This document shows, piece after piece, positions 1-9,085 of a DNA stretch of 64,000 nt (its first letter is position 1; each line of letters begins with the position of its first letter). The notes under the pieces are model-generated. The model was not told the DNA's origin, did not search any database, and saw only the letters and a list, made by a program, of their open reading frames with translations. Location: contig NC_053397.1 in assembly GCF_905171765.1 (NCBI RefSeq), positions 114,655,295 to 114,719,294 of the forward strand. The letters are read 5' to 3'. A program made the translations under genes and the position numbers. Source of the DNA: Bufo bufo. Taxonomy: Eukaryota; Chordata; Amphibia; Anura; Bufonidae.

Positions 1-42
1 CGCTCCGAGACCAGCAGGGGACCCGGAGCGCTCAGCGTAACA
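1..42 (-). repeat. Gypsy-1 3' LTR, first 42 bases only
   Basis: This matches the end of the 5' LTR at 4836-4877, including the GCTCAGCGTAACA end. It is preceded in element orientation by a purine-rich tract, as a 3' LTR should be. The rest of the LTR lies outside the window. Confidence 0.9.
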
Positions 43-3000
43 GTACCCCCCCCTTTGGTCTCCCTCCCTTTTTGGTACCGAAGAACTTGCGGATGAGACT
101 GCCGTCCAGGATGTTCTCCTCCGGCTCCCATGACCTCTCCTCAGGACGACAGCCCTCCCAGTCGACCAAAAAAAATCTTTTCCCCCTGGAGATTTTGGTC
201 GCCAAGATCTCCTTGACAGAGAATATATCGGAGGTACCGGCGACAGGGGTGGGAGAAACAAGCTTGGGAGAAAAACGATTAAAGATAGCAGGTTTAAGAA
301 GGGAGACATGGAAAGAGTTATGGATTCGGAGGGAGGGAGGAAGATGGAGCTGATAAGAAACTTGATTGATACGACTCTTGATTTTATAGGGTCCCAAGAA
401 ACGAGGGCCCAACTTGTAACTTGGGACCCTAAATCGGATGTACCTAGAGGAGAGCCACACCTTGTCACCCGGGCGAAATTCCGGTGGAGATCTGCGTCTC
501 TTGTCAGCTTGAACCTTCATACGGGGGGAAGCCCTGAGGAGAGCAGCGTGGGTTTCTCGCCAGATGGAGGAAAAATCCTGTACAAGACTGTCAATGGCAG
601 GTACAGAAGAAGGAGTGGGAGACTGCGGCAGCGGTGGAAGAGGATGACGGCCAAAAACTACAAAGAAAGGAGACTTGTTAGAGGCAGAGGATTGTTTGTA
701 GTTGTAGGAGAACTCCGCCCAGGGAAGTAGATCAGCCCAGTCGTCATGGCGAGAGGATACAAAGTGACGCAGATAGTCACCCAAAATCTGGTTCACCCGT
801 TCTACTTGGCCGTTAGATTGAGGGTGGTACGAAGAAGAAAAGTCCAATTTGATCCCGAGCTGGGCACATAGAGCCCTCCAGAATTTGGAGACGAATTGTA
901 CCCTACGATCCGAGACAATATGTTTGGGAAGGCCATGGAGACGGAAGATGTGTTGGAAAAATTGTTTGGCCAACATGGGTGCAGAGGGTAGACCGGGCAG
1001 GGGTACAAAGTGAGCCATCTTGGAGAAGCGATCCACCACGACCCAAATAACGGACTTGCCATGGGAGGAGGGAAGATCAGTAATAAAGTCCATGGCGATG
1101 TGAGACCAGGGAACTTCAGGAACAGGTAGAGGCAAGAGGAGACCCGTTGGTCTCTGGCGAGGCGATTTATCCCGGGCGCAAATCATACAGGCCTGGACGA
1201 AGTCCGAGACATCTTTCTCCAGAGAAGGCCACCAGTACCTTTGGGAGATTAGTTGGAGAGACTTTAGCACCCCTGGATGACCGGCAAAAGGGGAGGCGTG
1301 GCCCCACTTGAGAATTCGCAGCCGCTGACGTGGAGGTACGTAGGATTTGCCAGGAGGAAGAAGGCGCGGGTCCACGGGAGCAACTGTAATAAGGCGTTCT
1401 GGAGGGATAATATATCGAGGTGTTAACTCGTCGCCCACCACATCAGAGGAGCGAGACAGAGCATCTGCCCTAATGTTCTTGCAAGCCGGACGGAAATGGA
1501 TCTCAAAGTTAAAGCGGGCGAAGAACAGAGACCAACGAGCCTGACGGGGATTTAATCTCTGAGCAGACTGGAGATAAGCCAGGTTCTTGTGGTCCGTGAA
1601 GATGTACACAGGATGTGTGGCGCCCTCGAGTAAATGTCTCCATTCCTCCAGTGCCAATTTAATAGCCAGCAGTTCCCTGTCCCCAATGGAGTAATTTCTC
1701 TCTGCGGAAGAGAATGTTTTTGAAAAGAAGCCACAAGTTGAAGTCTTGCCCCGGGAAGACTTCTGGGTGAGGACTGCTCCGGCTCCCACCGAGGAGGCAT
1801 CCACTTCAAGAGACGAGGGCTTGGTGGAATCTGGTCTAGAGAGAACGGGTGCAGAGGCAAAGGCGGATTTCAGGGACTGGAAGGCTTCCTCGGCTTGGGA
1901 AGGCCAGGATTTGGGGTTAGCTCCTTTTCTAGTGAGGGCCACGATAGGAGCTACCAGAGTGGAATAGTGAGGGATGAATTGCCTGTAGTAATTTGCAAAG
2001 CCCAGAAATCTTTTTATGGCTCGGAGACCAGAGGGACGTGGCCAATCCAGAACCGCCGAGAGTTTGGCTGGGTCCATTTGAAGTCCTTGGGCTGAGATAA
2101 TGTATCCCAGGAAAGGCAGGGAGGTCTGTTCAAATAGACATTTTTCAAGTTTAGCGTATAGGCGATTTCTCCTGAGACGAGTAAGAACTTGTTGCACATG
2201 GACCCGGTGTTGATCCAAATTGGAGGAAAAGATGAGGATATCATCCAGGTATACGACCACGCAGGTGTAAAGTAAGTCCCTGAAAATGTCATTGACGAAT
2301 TCCTGGAAGACAGCAGGTGCATTGCAGAGGCCGAAGGGCATCACCAAATACTCAAAATGGCCGTCCCTTGTGTTAAAGGCGGTCTTCCATTCGTCTCCCT
2401 CACGGATACGGATCAGATTATAGGCCCCTCGGAGGTCCAATTTAGTGAAGATCTTAGCCCCTCGGAGACGATCAAATAGCTCAGAGATTAGAGGCAGAGG
2501 GTAACTGTTCTTGATGGTAATTTTATTAAGACCTCTGTAGTCAATGCAGGGGCGGAGGGAGCTGTCTTTTTTTGTCACGAAGAAAAAACCGGCCCCAGCA
2601 GGAGAAGAAGATTTTCTTATGAATCCTCTCTGTAGGTTCTCACGTAAATAGTCAGACATGGCAAGAGTCTCAGGAGGTGAGAGAGGATAAATTCTGCCCC
2701 GAGGTGGAGTAGAACCGAGTATCAGGTCGATCGGGCAATCATAGGATCGGTGAGGAGGAAGAACCTCAGCTTGTTTCTTGCAGAAGACATCCGTGAAGGA
2801 ATGGTGTGGCTTGGGCAGCCCAGAAGGCGGAGAAACTTGCGGGTTCTGTTTGACCAGAGCAGGCTTGAGACAGCGGTCCGAACAGGAGGAGCCACAACGC
2901 AGGATCTCACCGGTGGACCAATTCAGGACAGGACTATGACGTTGAAGCCACGGCAGACCCAGGAGGAGTTCGGAGGAACAGAAGGGAAGGACAAAAAACT

Positions 3001-3337
3001 CTAAAGTCTCGGTATGAAATATTCCGATGTCCATCTGTAGAGGCTGGGTACTGAACTGCACGGTGGCTGAGAGTCTCTCACCGTTAACAGTAGAGATGAA
3101 AAACGGCTTGGGTAGACGGATTACTGGAATACGGTACTTGTCAACCAAGGAGGCGTGAATGAAGTTGCCAGCTGAACCGGAATCCAAGAAGGCGGCTGCG
3201 TAGAAAGAGGACTTGGAAGAGATGATCAACTGCACGGGTATGATGAGATGTGGAGAGGAAGAATCCACACCTAGCAACGCCTCTCCCACGCTTACTAGGT
3301 GCGAGCGTTTCCCGAACGCGGTGGACGGAGAGGACAA
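32..3337 (-). CDS. pol: Gypsy-1 Pol polyprotein (PR-RT-RNaseH-IN-chromodomain)
   Basis: This is an open frame of about 1,100 codons encoding the retrotransposon enzymes. The aspartic protease motif DSG is near residue 52. The reverse transcriptase has FGLCNAPAVF near 335 and YLDD at 363-366. RNase H shows EVDAS near 511 and TDHKNL near 581. The integrase has an HHCC zinc region (H680, H687, C717, C720) and acidic residues in MDFI (750), VSDR (810) and QVER (846). A chromodomain (VDWEG...RSWEP) lies near 1040-1080. There is no proper start codon: translation should come from gag by -1 slippage, so the mature N-terminus lies at the heptamer 3307-3313. The stop codon is inside the 3' LTR. The usual SDRG reads SDRR here, the only oddity seen near the integrase core. 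Confidence 0.95.
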   Translation of the reverse strand: MSSPSTAFGKRSHLVSVGEALLGVDSSSPHLIIPVQLIISSKSSFYAAAFLDSGSAGNFIHASLVDKYRIPVIRLPKPFFISTVNGERLSATVQFSTQPLQMDIGIFHTETLEFFVLPFCSSELLLGLPWLQRHSPVLNWSTGEILRCGSSCSDRCLKPALVKQNPQVSPPSGLPKPHHSFTDVFCKKQAEVLPPHRSYDCPIDLILGSTPPRGRIYPLSPPETLAMSDYLRENLQRGFIRKSSSPAGAGFFFVTKKDSSLRPCIDYRGLNKITIKNSYPLPLISELFDRLRGAKIFTKLDLRGAYNLIRIREGDEWKTAFNTRDGHFEYLVMPFGLCNAPAVFQEFVNDIFRDLLYTCVVVYLDDILIFSSNLDQHRVHVQQVLTRLRRNRLYAKLEKCLFEQTSLPFLGYIISAQGLQMDPAKLSAVLDWPRPSGLRAIKRFLGFANYYRQFIPHYSTLVAPIVALTRKGANPKSWPSQAEEAFQSLKSAFASAPVLSRPDSTKPSSLEVDASSVGAGAVLTQKSSRGKTSTCGFFSKTFSSAERNYSIGDRELLAIKLALEEWRHLLEGATHPVYIFTDHKNLAYLQSAQRLNPRQARWSLFFARFNFEIHFRPACKNIRADALSRSSDVVGDELTPRYIIPPERLITVAPVDPRLLPPGKSYVPPRQRLRILKWGHASPFAGHPGVLKSLQLISQRYWWPSLEKDVSDFVQACMICARDKSPRQRPTGLLLPLPVPEVPWSHIAMDFITDLPSSHGKSVIWVVVDRFSKMAHFVPLPGLPSAPMLAKQFFQHIFRLHGLPKHIVSDRRVQFVSKFWRALCAQLGIKLDFSSSYHPQSNGQVERVNQILGDYLRHFVSSRHDDWADLLPWAEFSYNYKQSSASNKSPFFVVFGRHPLPPLPQSPTPSSVPAIDSLVQDFSSIWRETHAALLRASPRMKVQADKRRRSPPEFRPGDKVWLSSRYIRFRVPSYKLGPRFLGPYKIKSRINQVSYQLHLPPSLRIHNSFHVSLLKPAIFNRFSPKLVSPTPVAGTSDIFSVKEILATKISRGKRFFLVDWEGCRPEERSWEPEENILDGSLIRKFFGTKKGGRPKGGVLLR
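3268..3313 (-). promoter_or_regulatory. Programmed -1 ribosomal frameshift cassette, gag to pol
   Basis: In element orientation the gag codons read TCG GGA AAC, giving the slippery heptamer G GGA AAC (3313-3307). After a 5-base spacer there is a perfect 7-bp stem, CACCTAG (3301-3295) with CTAGGTG (3274-3268), around a 20-base loop. Slipping back one base gives GGG AAA CGC and enters the pol frame exactly. The heptamer, spacing and stem fit the standard -1 frameshift model, and the gag stop codon lies inside the stem. Function is inferred. Confidence 0.85.
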
Positions 3338-4233
3338 TCTCTAAGGAAGTGCTCGGTACTGGCACAGTACAGACACAGGTTCTCGTTTCTGCGGCGGCTT
3401 CGTTCTTGCGGAGTCAAGCGTGACCGATCCACCTGCATGGCTTCCACGGTGGAAAACCCAGTAGCGGGTTGAGGTGGATGCGGAAAAACGGGAGCCAGAC
3501 GAGGAAAGCGTCTAGGACGAGCTTTTTCCTTTTCAAGGAGGAGTTCATCCTGTCTTTCGGCGAAACGTTTGTCTATCCTAGTGGCCAGCAAGATGAGGTC
3601 ACAAAGAGTGGAAGGAAGCTCACGTGCAGCCAGAACGTCCTTTACTTCACTGTTAAGTCCTTTCTTGAAGGTGGCACAAAGGGCTTCATTGTTCCAGTTC
3701 AGCTCAGAGGCCAGAATGCGGAACTGAATGGCATAGTCACCCACGGAAGAACCTCCTTGGGTCAAATTTAGTAAGGCAGTCTCTGCGGAGGTAACCCGGG
3801 CAGGCTCCTCAAAAACATTCCGGAACTCTAGGCAGAAGCTCTGGACGGATGCGGTGGCAGGATCTGCGCGGTCCCATAGTGGTGTAGCCCAGGCCAGGGC
3901 CTTCCCGGACAGTAAACTGAGAATAAAGGCTACCTTGGCTCGCTCAGAAGGAAACTGGTCGGACAGAAGCTCGAGGTGGAGAGAGCACTGCGACAAGAAC
4001 CCACGGCACTGCTTAGGATCTCCATATTTGTCTGGTAGGGACAAACGGATTCTGGAACCGGTGGTAACTGCAGGCGGAGGTGATGCAGCAGGAGCAGACG
4101 GAGGAGCTGGCTGTTGCAGAGAAGGCAGGAGCTGCTGCAACATAGCGGTCAACTGGGCCAGCTGTTGACCCTGCTGGGCCACAATGGTGGTGAGGTCCTC
4201 CAGGCTTGGCAGGGGAACATCAGTGGGATTCAT
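3295..4233 (-). CDS. gag: Gypsy-1 Gag
   Basis: A 312-residue structural protein that would form the retrotransposon particle. The N-terminal third holds a Q/L-rich helix followed by a proline-rich stretch. The middle resembles the retrotransposon Gag capsid domain, and near the C-terminus there is one zinc knuckle of the form CX2CX4HX4C (C-L-Y-C...H...C). The ATG at 4233 lies two bases after the primer-binding segment, so the leader is very short. The last ~14 codons overlap pol, with pol in the -1 frame. No stop or frameshift is visible inside the frame. Confidence 0.92.
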   Translation of the reverse strand: MNPTDVPLPSLEDLTTIVAQQGQQLAQLTAMLQQLLPSLQQPAPPSAPAASPPPAVTTGSRIRLSLPDKYGDPKQCRGFLSQCSLHLELLSDQFPSERAKVAFILSLLSGKALAWATPLWDRADPATASVQSFCLEFRNVFEEPARVTSAETALLNLTQGGSSVGDYAIQFRILASELNWNNEALCATFKKGLNSEVKDVLAARELPSTLCDLILLATRIDKRFAERQDELLLEKEKARPRRFPRLAPVFPHPPQPATGFSTVEAMQVDRSRLTPQERSRRRNENLCLYCASTEHFLRDCPLRPPRSGNART

Positions 4234-4234
4234 G

Positions 4235-4244
4235 GCCGGATCTT
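4235..4244 (-). other. Gypsy-1 primer-binding segment (self-priming type)
   Basis: The ten bases AAGATCCGGC in element orientation start two bases after the LTR end. They are the exact reverse complement of GCCGGATCTT at the predicted start of the transcript (4608-4599). No TGG that would match a tRNA 3' end is present. This is the arrangement known from the yeast element Tf1, where the 5' end of the RNA folds back as primer. Confidence 0.75.
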
Positions 4245-4246
4245 AC

Positions 4247-4877
4247 TGTCACGAACCGGCAGGACAGGTAGTGAATCCTCTGCACCAGAGAGGCGATGGC
4301 GCGGGTTGTACTAGAGGACCGGTTCTAAGCAGTTACTGGTCTTCACCAGAGCCTGCCGCAAAGCGGGATGGATTTGCCGCGGCGGTAACTACCAGGTTGT
4401 GTCCTCTAGTAACAACTCGACCTCTCTGGCAACTGATAAGGCGTGGTACACAGGGAGAAGGCAAGAGCGTAGTCGGACAAAGCAGCGGTCAGAGCAGGCG
4501 GCAAAGGTTCAAAGGCAAGTCGACGGTAGCAACGGGTACGGCAACAGGTAAGGCAAACTAACATCATAGGGAACGCTTTCTCTGAGGCACAAGCCACAAA
4601 GATCCGGCAGAAAGCTGTGGGAGGAGAAGGTATAAATGGGCAGTGCACAGGTGCAGCCTAATTAAGTCAGCACTGCCTCTCACAACCTTAACCCTTAAAA
4701 AACCCCTTTGGACCAGGCACCAATCACTGGTGCACTGGTCCTTTGAATCTAAGAGTCCCGGCGCGCGCGCGCCCTAGAGAGCGAGGACGCACACGCCGAG
4801 ACGCTGGAGTGCTGCCTGGGGGCATACGCTGTGAGCGCTCTGAGACCAGCAGGGGACCCGGAGCGCTCAGCGTAACA
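4247..4877 (-). repeat. Gypsy-1 5' LTR (631 bp)
   Basis: The LTR runs from TGTTACGC to CGTGACA in element orientation. A TATA-like box (TTTATACC, complement of 4629-4636) lies about 25-30 bases before the CTGCCGGATC segment that I take as the transcript start. A second, partial and inverted copy lies at 8609-8985. Confidence 0.9.
4599..4608 (-). promoter_or_regulatory. Predicted transcript 5' end and self-primer of Gypsy-1
   Basis: GCCGGATCTT in element orientation sits about 28 bases downstream of the TATA-like box, where transcription should begin. It pairs perfectly over 10 bases with the segment just after the LTR (4235-4244). Confidence 0.7.
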
Positions 4878-4942
4878 AAGACCAGCAGCACACCACGGAA
4901 TTCAGCAGAAAACGTGAAGTTTATTTGCCCAGTGTCAGCAGC

Positions 4943-4976
4943 GACGTTTCAACAGCTTGTTGCTGTCTTTCTCAAG
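4943..4976 (-). ncRNA. Hammerhead-like motif, left Penelope arm
   Basis: The minus strand reads CTTGAGAAA, a stem GACAGC/GCTGTT with loop AACAA, then GAAACGTC. This resembles a hammerhead core (CUGANGA, stem II, GAAA, stem III, GUC), but the first box is degenerate and stem III has no loop. Penelope elements are known to carry hammerhead ribozymes in their terminal repeats. Activity of this copy is doubtful. Confidence 0.4.
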
Positions 4977-5496
4977 CTATGTGCACATGTGTTACAGGCT
5001 TACAATATAAAGGTGCATCAATTAAAGATGTAATCAAAGCAATTTATCCTTACAAAGATAAAAGTTCATAAGTGCAGTAGTTCATCTTAATAAAAAATAC
5101 ATCAATAGTGTCTCAGAAGTTACAAAATACAGTACATATAACTAGTGTCCAATAAGAATACATAATGTTTACAGTGTAGGGCAAGTACTGTAATTGCCCC
5201 TAATCAGTGCAAGTGTGTCCACATGATACCAAAACATAAAAAAACATAAAAAACTCACAATCAGCTGATGAACCGTATAGAGTCGACATCGCAATCTCAG
5301 TGGCGTCCCTATTCGGATCGACGATGTTCCATTCGCAATATAGGGCCTCAGTCATGACCATGGTCAATGTGTAAATCTAAAAGCAAAAAGAAGAATTTTA
5401 GCAAAATTCAGAATCAATCAACTTGAATATCATATACACATGTGTACTCAACCTACAATAGAGGGTGAGGACCCACATAACAGGAAAGAGACACCA

Positions 5497-6255
5497 TTAA
5501 TCCACCCTGAAGTCAACGTTCAGCCCATGGGGCTTCAAGGTTTTTAGAGTAAAGATCCACAATAGCTCCCACTTTTTAAGGAGAGCTTGTCTGTCCCCCC
5601 CACGCCTTCCCAATTCTATCTGCTCCAATATGCAAAACTTGAGATCCTTCTGTGTGTGTCCTGCCTCTTTGAAGTGTTTGGACACCGGCAAATCCATCTT
5701 TTCTTTCCTGATGGAGTACCGGTGTTGATTTAACCGTGTCTTCACGTCCCACGTGGTCTCTCCAACATACCACTTGTCACAGGGGCATGTCAACTGATAG
5801 ACCACGTAGGACGAGTCGCACGTCAAATATTGGGTGATTTTAACCATTTGGTTGGTAGCCGGATTGAGAAACGTATTTCCTTTTATCATAAGGTTGCAAT
5901 TAATACAATGGTAGCAAGGGTAGCAGCCAGTTCGCATGGAACCACACATTGTTTTCACACTGGTCTTGGCACTACCCACATCGGATTTCACCAATCTATC
6001 ACCCAAATTGCGTCCTCTACGATAGGAGACTAAAGGAGGTGTGTCAAACTCCTCAACCTGAGGGAAACTGTTCCCTATCATCCTCCAATGCTTCCGAATA
6101 ACAGCCGCAATTTGCGGACTGTCTGCGGAGAATTGGGAGATGAAGGGAATACGGGATTTTTTGGGGACCATTTTAGGACTAGTTGTAATAGCATTGTTCA
6201 CTCGCGAAATACTGTCCCTAATCAATTTTTTAGGGTATCCTATTTGCGAGTGGCA
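5497..6255 (-). pseudogene. Penelope-like GIY-YIG endonuclease domain
   Basis: This frame carries the C-terminal nuclease of the Penelope polyprotein, which nicks target DNA. The GIY-YIG hallmark appears as VYQLTCP then WYVGETTW, followed by the TRLNQHR helix. Upstream is a cysteine-rich segment (CGSMRTGCYPCYHC) typical of the linker in these proteins. The frame is open from 6225 to a stop at 5497. It joins the RT only through a frameshift near 6245-6255, so the polyprotein is broken. I cannot judge whether the nuclease alone could fold. Confidence 0.8.
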
Positions 6256-7124
6256 AATTTTTGGCCCATTTCAGTGAATCTGGTATCTCTGATATCTCCA
6301 TCTTTCACGATCCTCTGTACCCGGAGAAACTGGCTAAAAGGTAGTGACCGGATCATAGGACGGGGATGATGGCTATCATACTGCAACAGTGTATTTTTAT
6401 CGGTAGGCTTCACGAACAAATCAGTCATCAGACCCCGTCCTACAATCCGGACCTCCGTGTCAAGGAACTGTAGTTTATCTGTTGAGTGGACCACAGTGAA
6501 TTTGACTGTTGGATCAACCTCATTGAGAAATGCGTGGAACGCGAGGAGGCCCAACGTGTCGCCCGTCCACACCAGGAAGACATCGTCGATATAGCGCCAC
6601 CACCCCAGAACATGTCTGAAGTGGTGGCTGCCATATATGGACGACTCCTCAAGGTGGGCCATGTAGATGTTAGCGTAAGTGGGCGCCACGTTGGACCTCA
6701 TCGCCGTCCCACGCATCTGCACATAGAAATCGTCCTGAAACAGAAAATAATTTTTACTTAAAACAAATCTTAATAGTGTCAGCATGAAAGTTTGGCAAGC
6801 CTCAGTGTGATCAGAGGTCTTAAGGCAGGTTTCCACCGCCTGAAGGCCAAGCTCATGGTCGATCGACGTGTATAAGCTACACACGTCGAATGATACCAGA
6901 GTTGCACCCGCAGGGATATCAAGATTATCAATCTTGGATAAAAAATCACCCGTATCTCTGACGTAAGATTTCGCGGAGATGGCATAATGGCGTAACATTC
7001 TAACGAGGAAAATAGCCACATTACAGAATAGTGACCACCAAACTTTTGTGGACTTTAGGCAAGGTGTACAAGATGGGCGTACATGGTTTGTCACAATATA
7101 AATATGAAAAAAGTTTATCATCAA
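6240..7124 (-). pseudogene. Penelope-like reverse transcriptase domain
   Basis: This is the central RT of the element. Visible motifs are FDVCSLYTSI (motif A), MRGTAM...APTYANIYM (motif B), WWRYIDDVFLVW (motif C with YIDD), FLDTEV and the PTDKNTLLQY thumb-region motif seen in Penelope RTs. The fingers part lies in another frame at 7021-7710, so there is a frameshift near 7030-7120. The 5' boundary given here is the end of the open frame, not a start codon. Confidence 0.85.
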
Positions 7125-7710
7125 TGATGCCGGCCTCCAGGGCTTGGTTCAGAATATCCCGCAATTCTCTAAGTAACCCAAATTTTGGATCCTGTGCGAC
7201 CCGCTTGTACACCTGTGCATCATTAAGTAGACCATAGATCTCCCGGATGTACTCACTGGTGTCCATAACCACAACCCCACCACCCTTGTCCGCCGACTTG
7301 ATGGTGAGGCTGTGGTTGGAGACCAGAGAGTCCACCGCGGTGATCTCATCTGCCTTGATATTGCCATATCTCAGGCAATTGGCATCAGAAGCATGTTTTA
7401 TCTCGTCAATATCCCTCCGTATTGCTAGAAAAAAAGCATTGACAGCCGGGTGATCAATGACAGGGTTAAAATTGCTCTTAGTGTATAACCCTGTATTACA
7501 TAAAGATAATTCTGTTAATCTGGCCCCATCACATCTGGGGGTTTGGCACTGTGTGGAAAACCAAATTTTAAGTTTGATATTGCGTAGAAACCTATATAAG
7601 TCCAACTCCATGTTAAACCAATTCGTCTTGGACACCGGGCAAAAAGAGAGTCCTTTGTCCAAAACAGATTGCTGTGCACCATTTAAAGGGAAAGATGAAA
7701 TATTTACCAC
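7021..7710 (-). pseudogene. Penelope-like polyprotein, N-terminal region
   Basis: This frame contains the conserved N-terminal Penelope features: KGLSFCP, IKSADKGGGVVVMD and ILYTLPKVHKS. These match the fingers region before RT motif A. The KVHKS end runs out of frame just where the RT frame begins. An ATG is present at 7710. The 5' untranslated part (7711-8180) holds no recognisable gene. Confidence 0.75.
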
Positions 7711-8509
7711 TGTGTCCTCTTTTTGTTTAGTGCCTTCTGACGTTGGGGTCTGTGATTTTTGTTTTGATCCTCCCCTTTTGTGATGGTGTTTGCCACCCCT
7801 CCTGGTTCTGTTACATCTAGACCCAGTACTAAAAAAGGCTTTGGGAGTGTTGCTTGAAGATTATATGGCCAGTAATGGGGTTGATAGGACACTGTGCCCT
7901 GGATTGCCACAGCTTTGTTTCTGTGGTATTACAGGGTATACAGAGGTCCAGACCCATATTATATTTTATAGATTCCTTATTACAGCTCATGTACCTGCTG
8001 GTATCCGATCATGTGATTTTTTACAATCATGTGACTTAGATCATGTGACTATTGCAGGGAGGCCGATACTTGCGCAGACTGACCGGGAGACAGGCCTGGC
8101 CATCTTTGTTGTGGTCGCTAGTCAGTTTCTCTGCGCCCAAAGTATCGCGCGACTTTGATTTTTCGCGCATGCGCAGAGACCGAATAGGGACGCCACTGAG
8201 ATCGCGATGTCGACTCTATACGGTTCATCAGCTGATTGTGAGTTTTTTATGTTTTGGTATCATGTGGACACACTTGCACTGATTAGGGGCAATTACAGTA
8301 CTTGCCCTACACTGTAAACATTATGTATTCTTATTGGACACTAGTTATATGTACTGTATTTTGTAACTTCTGAGACACTATTTATGTATTTTTTATTAAG
8401 ATGAACTACTGCACTTATGAACTTTTATCTTTGTATGGATAAATTGCTTTGATTACATCTTTAATTGATGCACCTTTATATTGTAAGCCTGTAACACATG
8501 TGCACATAG

Positions 8510-8543
8510 CTTGAGAAAGACAGCAACAAGCTGTTGAAACGTC
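8510..8543 (+). ncRNA. Hammerhead-like motif, right Penelope arm
   Basis: The same motif as 4943-4976 in the opposite orientation: CTTGAGAAA, six-base stem, GAAACGTC. It is placed so that a transcript leaving the arm toward the LTR would carry it. Confidence 0.4.
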
Positions 8544-8608
8544 GCTGCTGACACTGGGCAAATAAACTTCACGTTTTCTGCTGAATTCCGTGGTGTGCTG
8601 CTGGTCTT

Positions 8609-8985
8609 TGTTACGCTGAGCGCTCCGGGTCCCCTGCTGGTCTCGGAGCGCTCACAGCGTATGCCCCCAAGCAGCACTCCAGCGTCTCGGCGTGTGCGTC
8701 CTCGCTCTCTAGGGCGCGCGCGCGCCGGGACTCTTAGATTCAAAGGACCAGTGCACCAGTGATTGGTGCCTGGTCCAAAGGGGTTATTAAGGGTTAAGGT
8801 CGTGAGAGGCAGTGCTGACTTAATTAGGCTGCACCTGTGCACTGCCCATTTATACCTTCTCCTCCCACAGCTTTCTGCCGGATCTTTGTGCCTTGTGCCT
8901 CAGAGAAAGCGTTCCCTATGATGTTAGTTTGCCTTACCTGTTGCTGTACCCGTTGCTACCATCCACTCGCCTTTGAACCTTTGCC
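8609..8985 (+). repeat. Partial Gypsy-1 LTR in inverted orientation
   Basis: It starts with TGTTACGCTGAGC and includes the TATA-like box and the self-primer GCCGGATCTT (8877-8886), but it ends before U5. It differs from 4247-4877 at a scatter of positions. No internal Gypsy sequence follows. Confidence 0.85.
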
Positions 8986-9085
8986 TACTGCGTAGCCGAA
9001 ACGTCGTATCTCTTTGTGTGTGCACTCTTGGCTCCTGATAAATAGTCACACCGGACATGCTGCTGTGAACCTTTTTGCTATCCAC
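8986..9085. other. Junction sequence with a GAAACGTC segment
   Basis: About 100 bases between the LTR fragment and the minisatellite. It contains AGCCGAAACGTCG (8995-9007), the 3' half of the hammerhead-like motif seen elsewhere, so it may be a further Penelope-type end. No gene is seen. Confidence 0.4.

Larger units (their letters stand above)
1..4877 (-). mobile_element. Gypsy-1: Ty3/Gypsy chromovirus (Sushi-like), nearly complete
   Basis: On the minus strand the order is 5' LTR (4877-4247), primer-binding region, gag, pol with a C-terminal chromodomain, polypurine tract (43-59) and the first 42 bases of the 3' LTR, which runs off the window edge. The LTR begins TGTTACGCTGAGC and ends CGTGACA in element orientation. 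Gag and pol are both open over full length and overlap in a -1 relationship, so this copy looks young. The order PR-RT-RNaseH-IN-chromodomain places it in the chromovirus branch of Ty3/Gypsy. The gag-pol frameshift heptamer is the one known from Sushi-ichi relatives such as the mammalian PEG10 gene. Confidence 0.93.
4500..5315. repeat. Left inverted arm around the Penelope-like element
   Basis: This ~0.8-kb arm is the inverse of 8181-8985 with few mismatches and one short indel in an A-rich stretch near 5240. It is composite. The outer part is Gypsy-1 LTR (4500-4877), and the inner part (4878-5315) is Penelope-associated terminal sequence. Both arms switch from LTR to Penelope sequence at exactly the same base. 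Confidence 0.85.
4878..8608 (-). mobile_element. Penelope-like retroelement with inverted terminal arms
   Basis: Between the inverted arms the minus strand encodes, in order, a Penelope N-terminal region, an RT with a YIDD motif and a GIY-YIG endonuclease. That order is diagnostic of Penelope-like elements. The coding part is split over three frames by two frameshifts, so this copy is dead. Hammerhead-like motifs lie in both arms (4943-4976 and 8510-8543). Inverted terminal repeats are known in this class, but here they extend into a Gypsy LTR. Confidence 0.85.
8181..8985. repeat. Right inverted arm around the Penelope-like element
   Basis: The inverse copy of 4500-5315. It runs outward from Penelope-associated sequence (8181-8608) into a partial Gypsy-1 LTR (8609-8985). 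Confidence 0.85.

Noticed and set aside
4235..4260. Conventional tRNA primer site for Gypsy-1
   Set aside because: No TGG follows the LTR end. The complementarity to the transcript start is a better explanation.
4943..4976. Fully functional hammerhead ribozyme in the Penelope arms
   Set aside because: The first box is degenerate and GAAACGTC leaves no loop for stem III, so I keep it only as hammerhead-like.
4743..5033. A 96-codon frame in the Penelope arm, repeated as 129 codons at 8453-8842
   Set aside because: It crosses the Gypsy LTR boundary and exists twice only because the arms are inverted copies. No family features.
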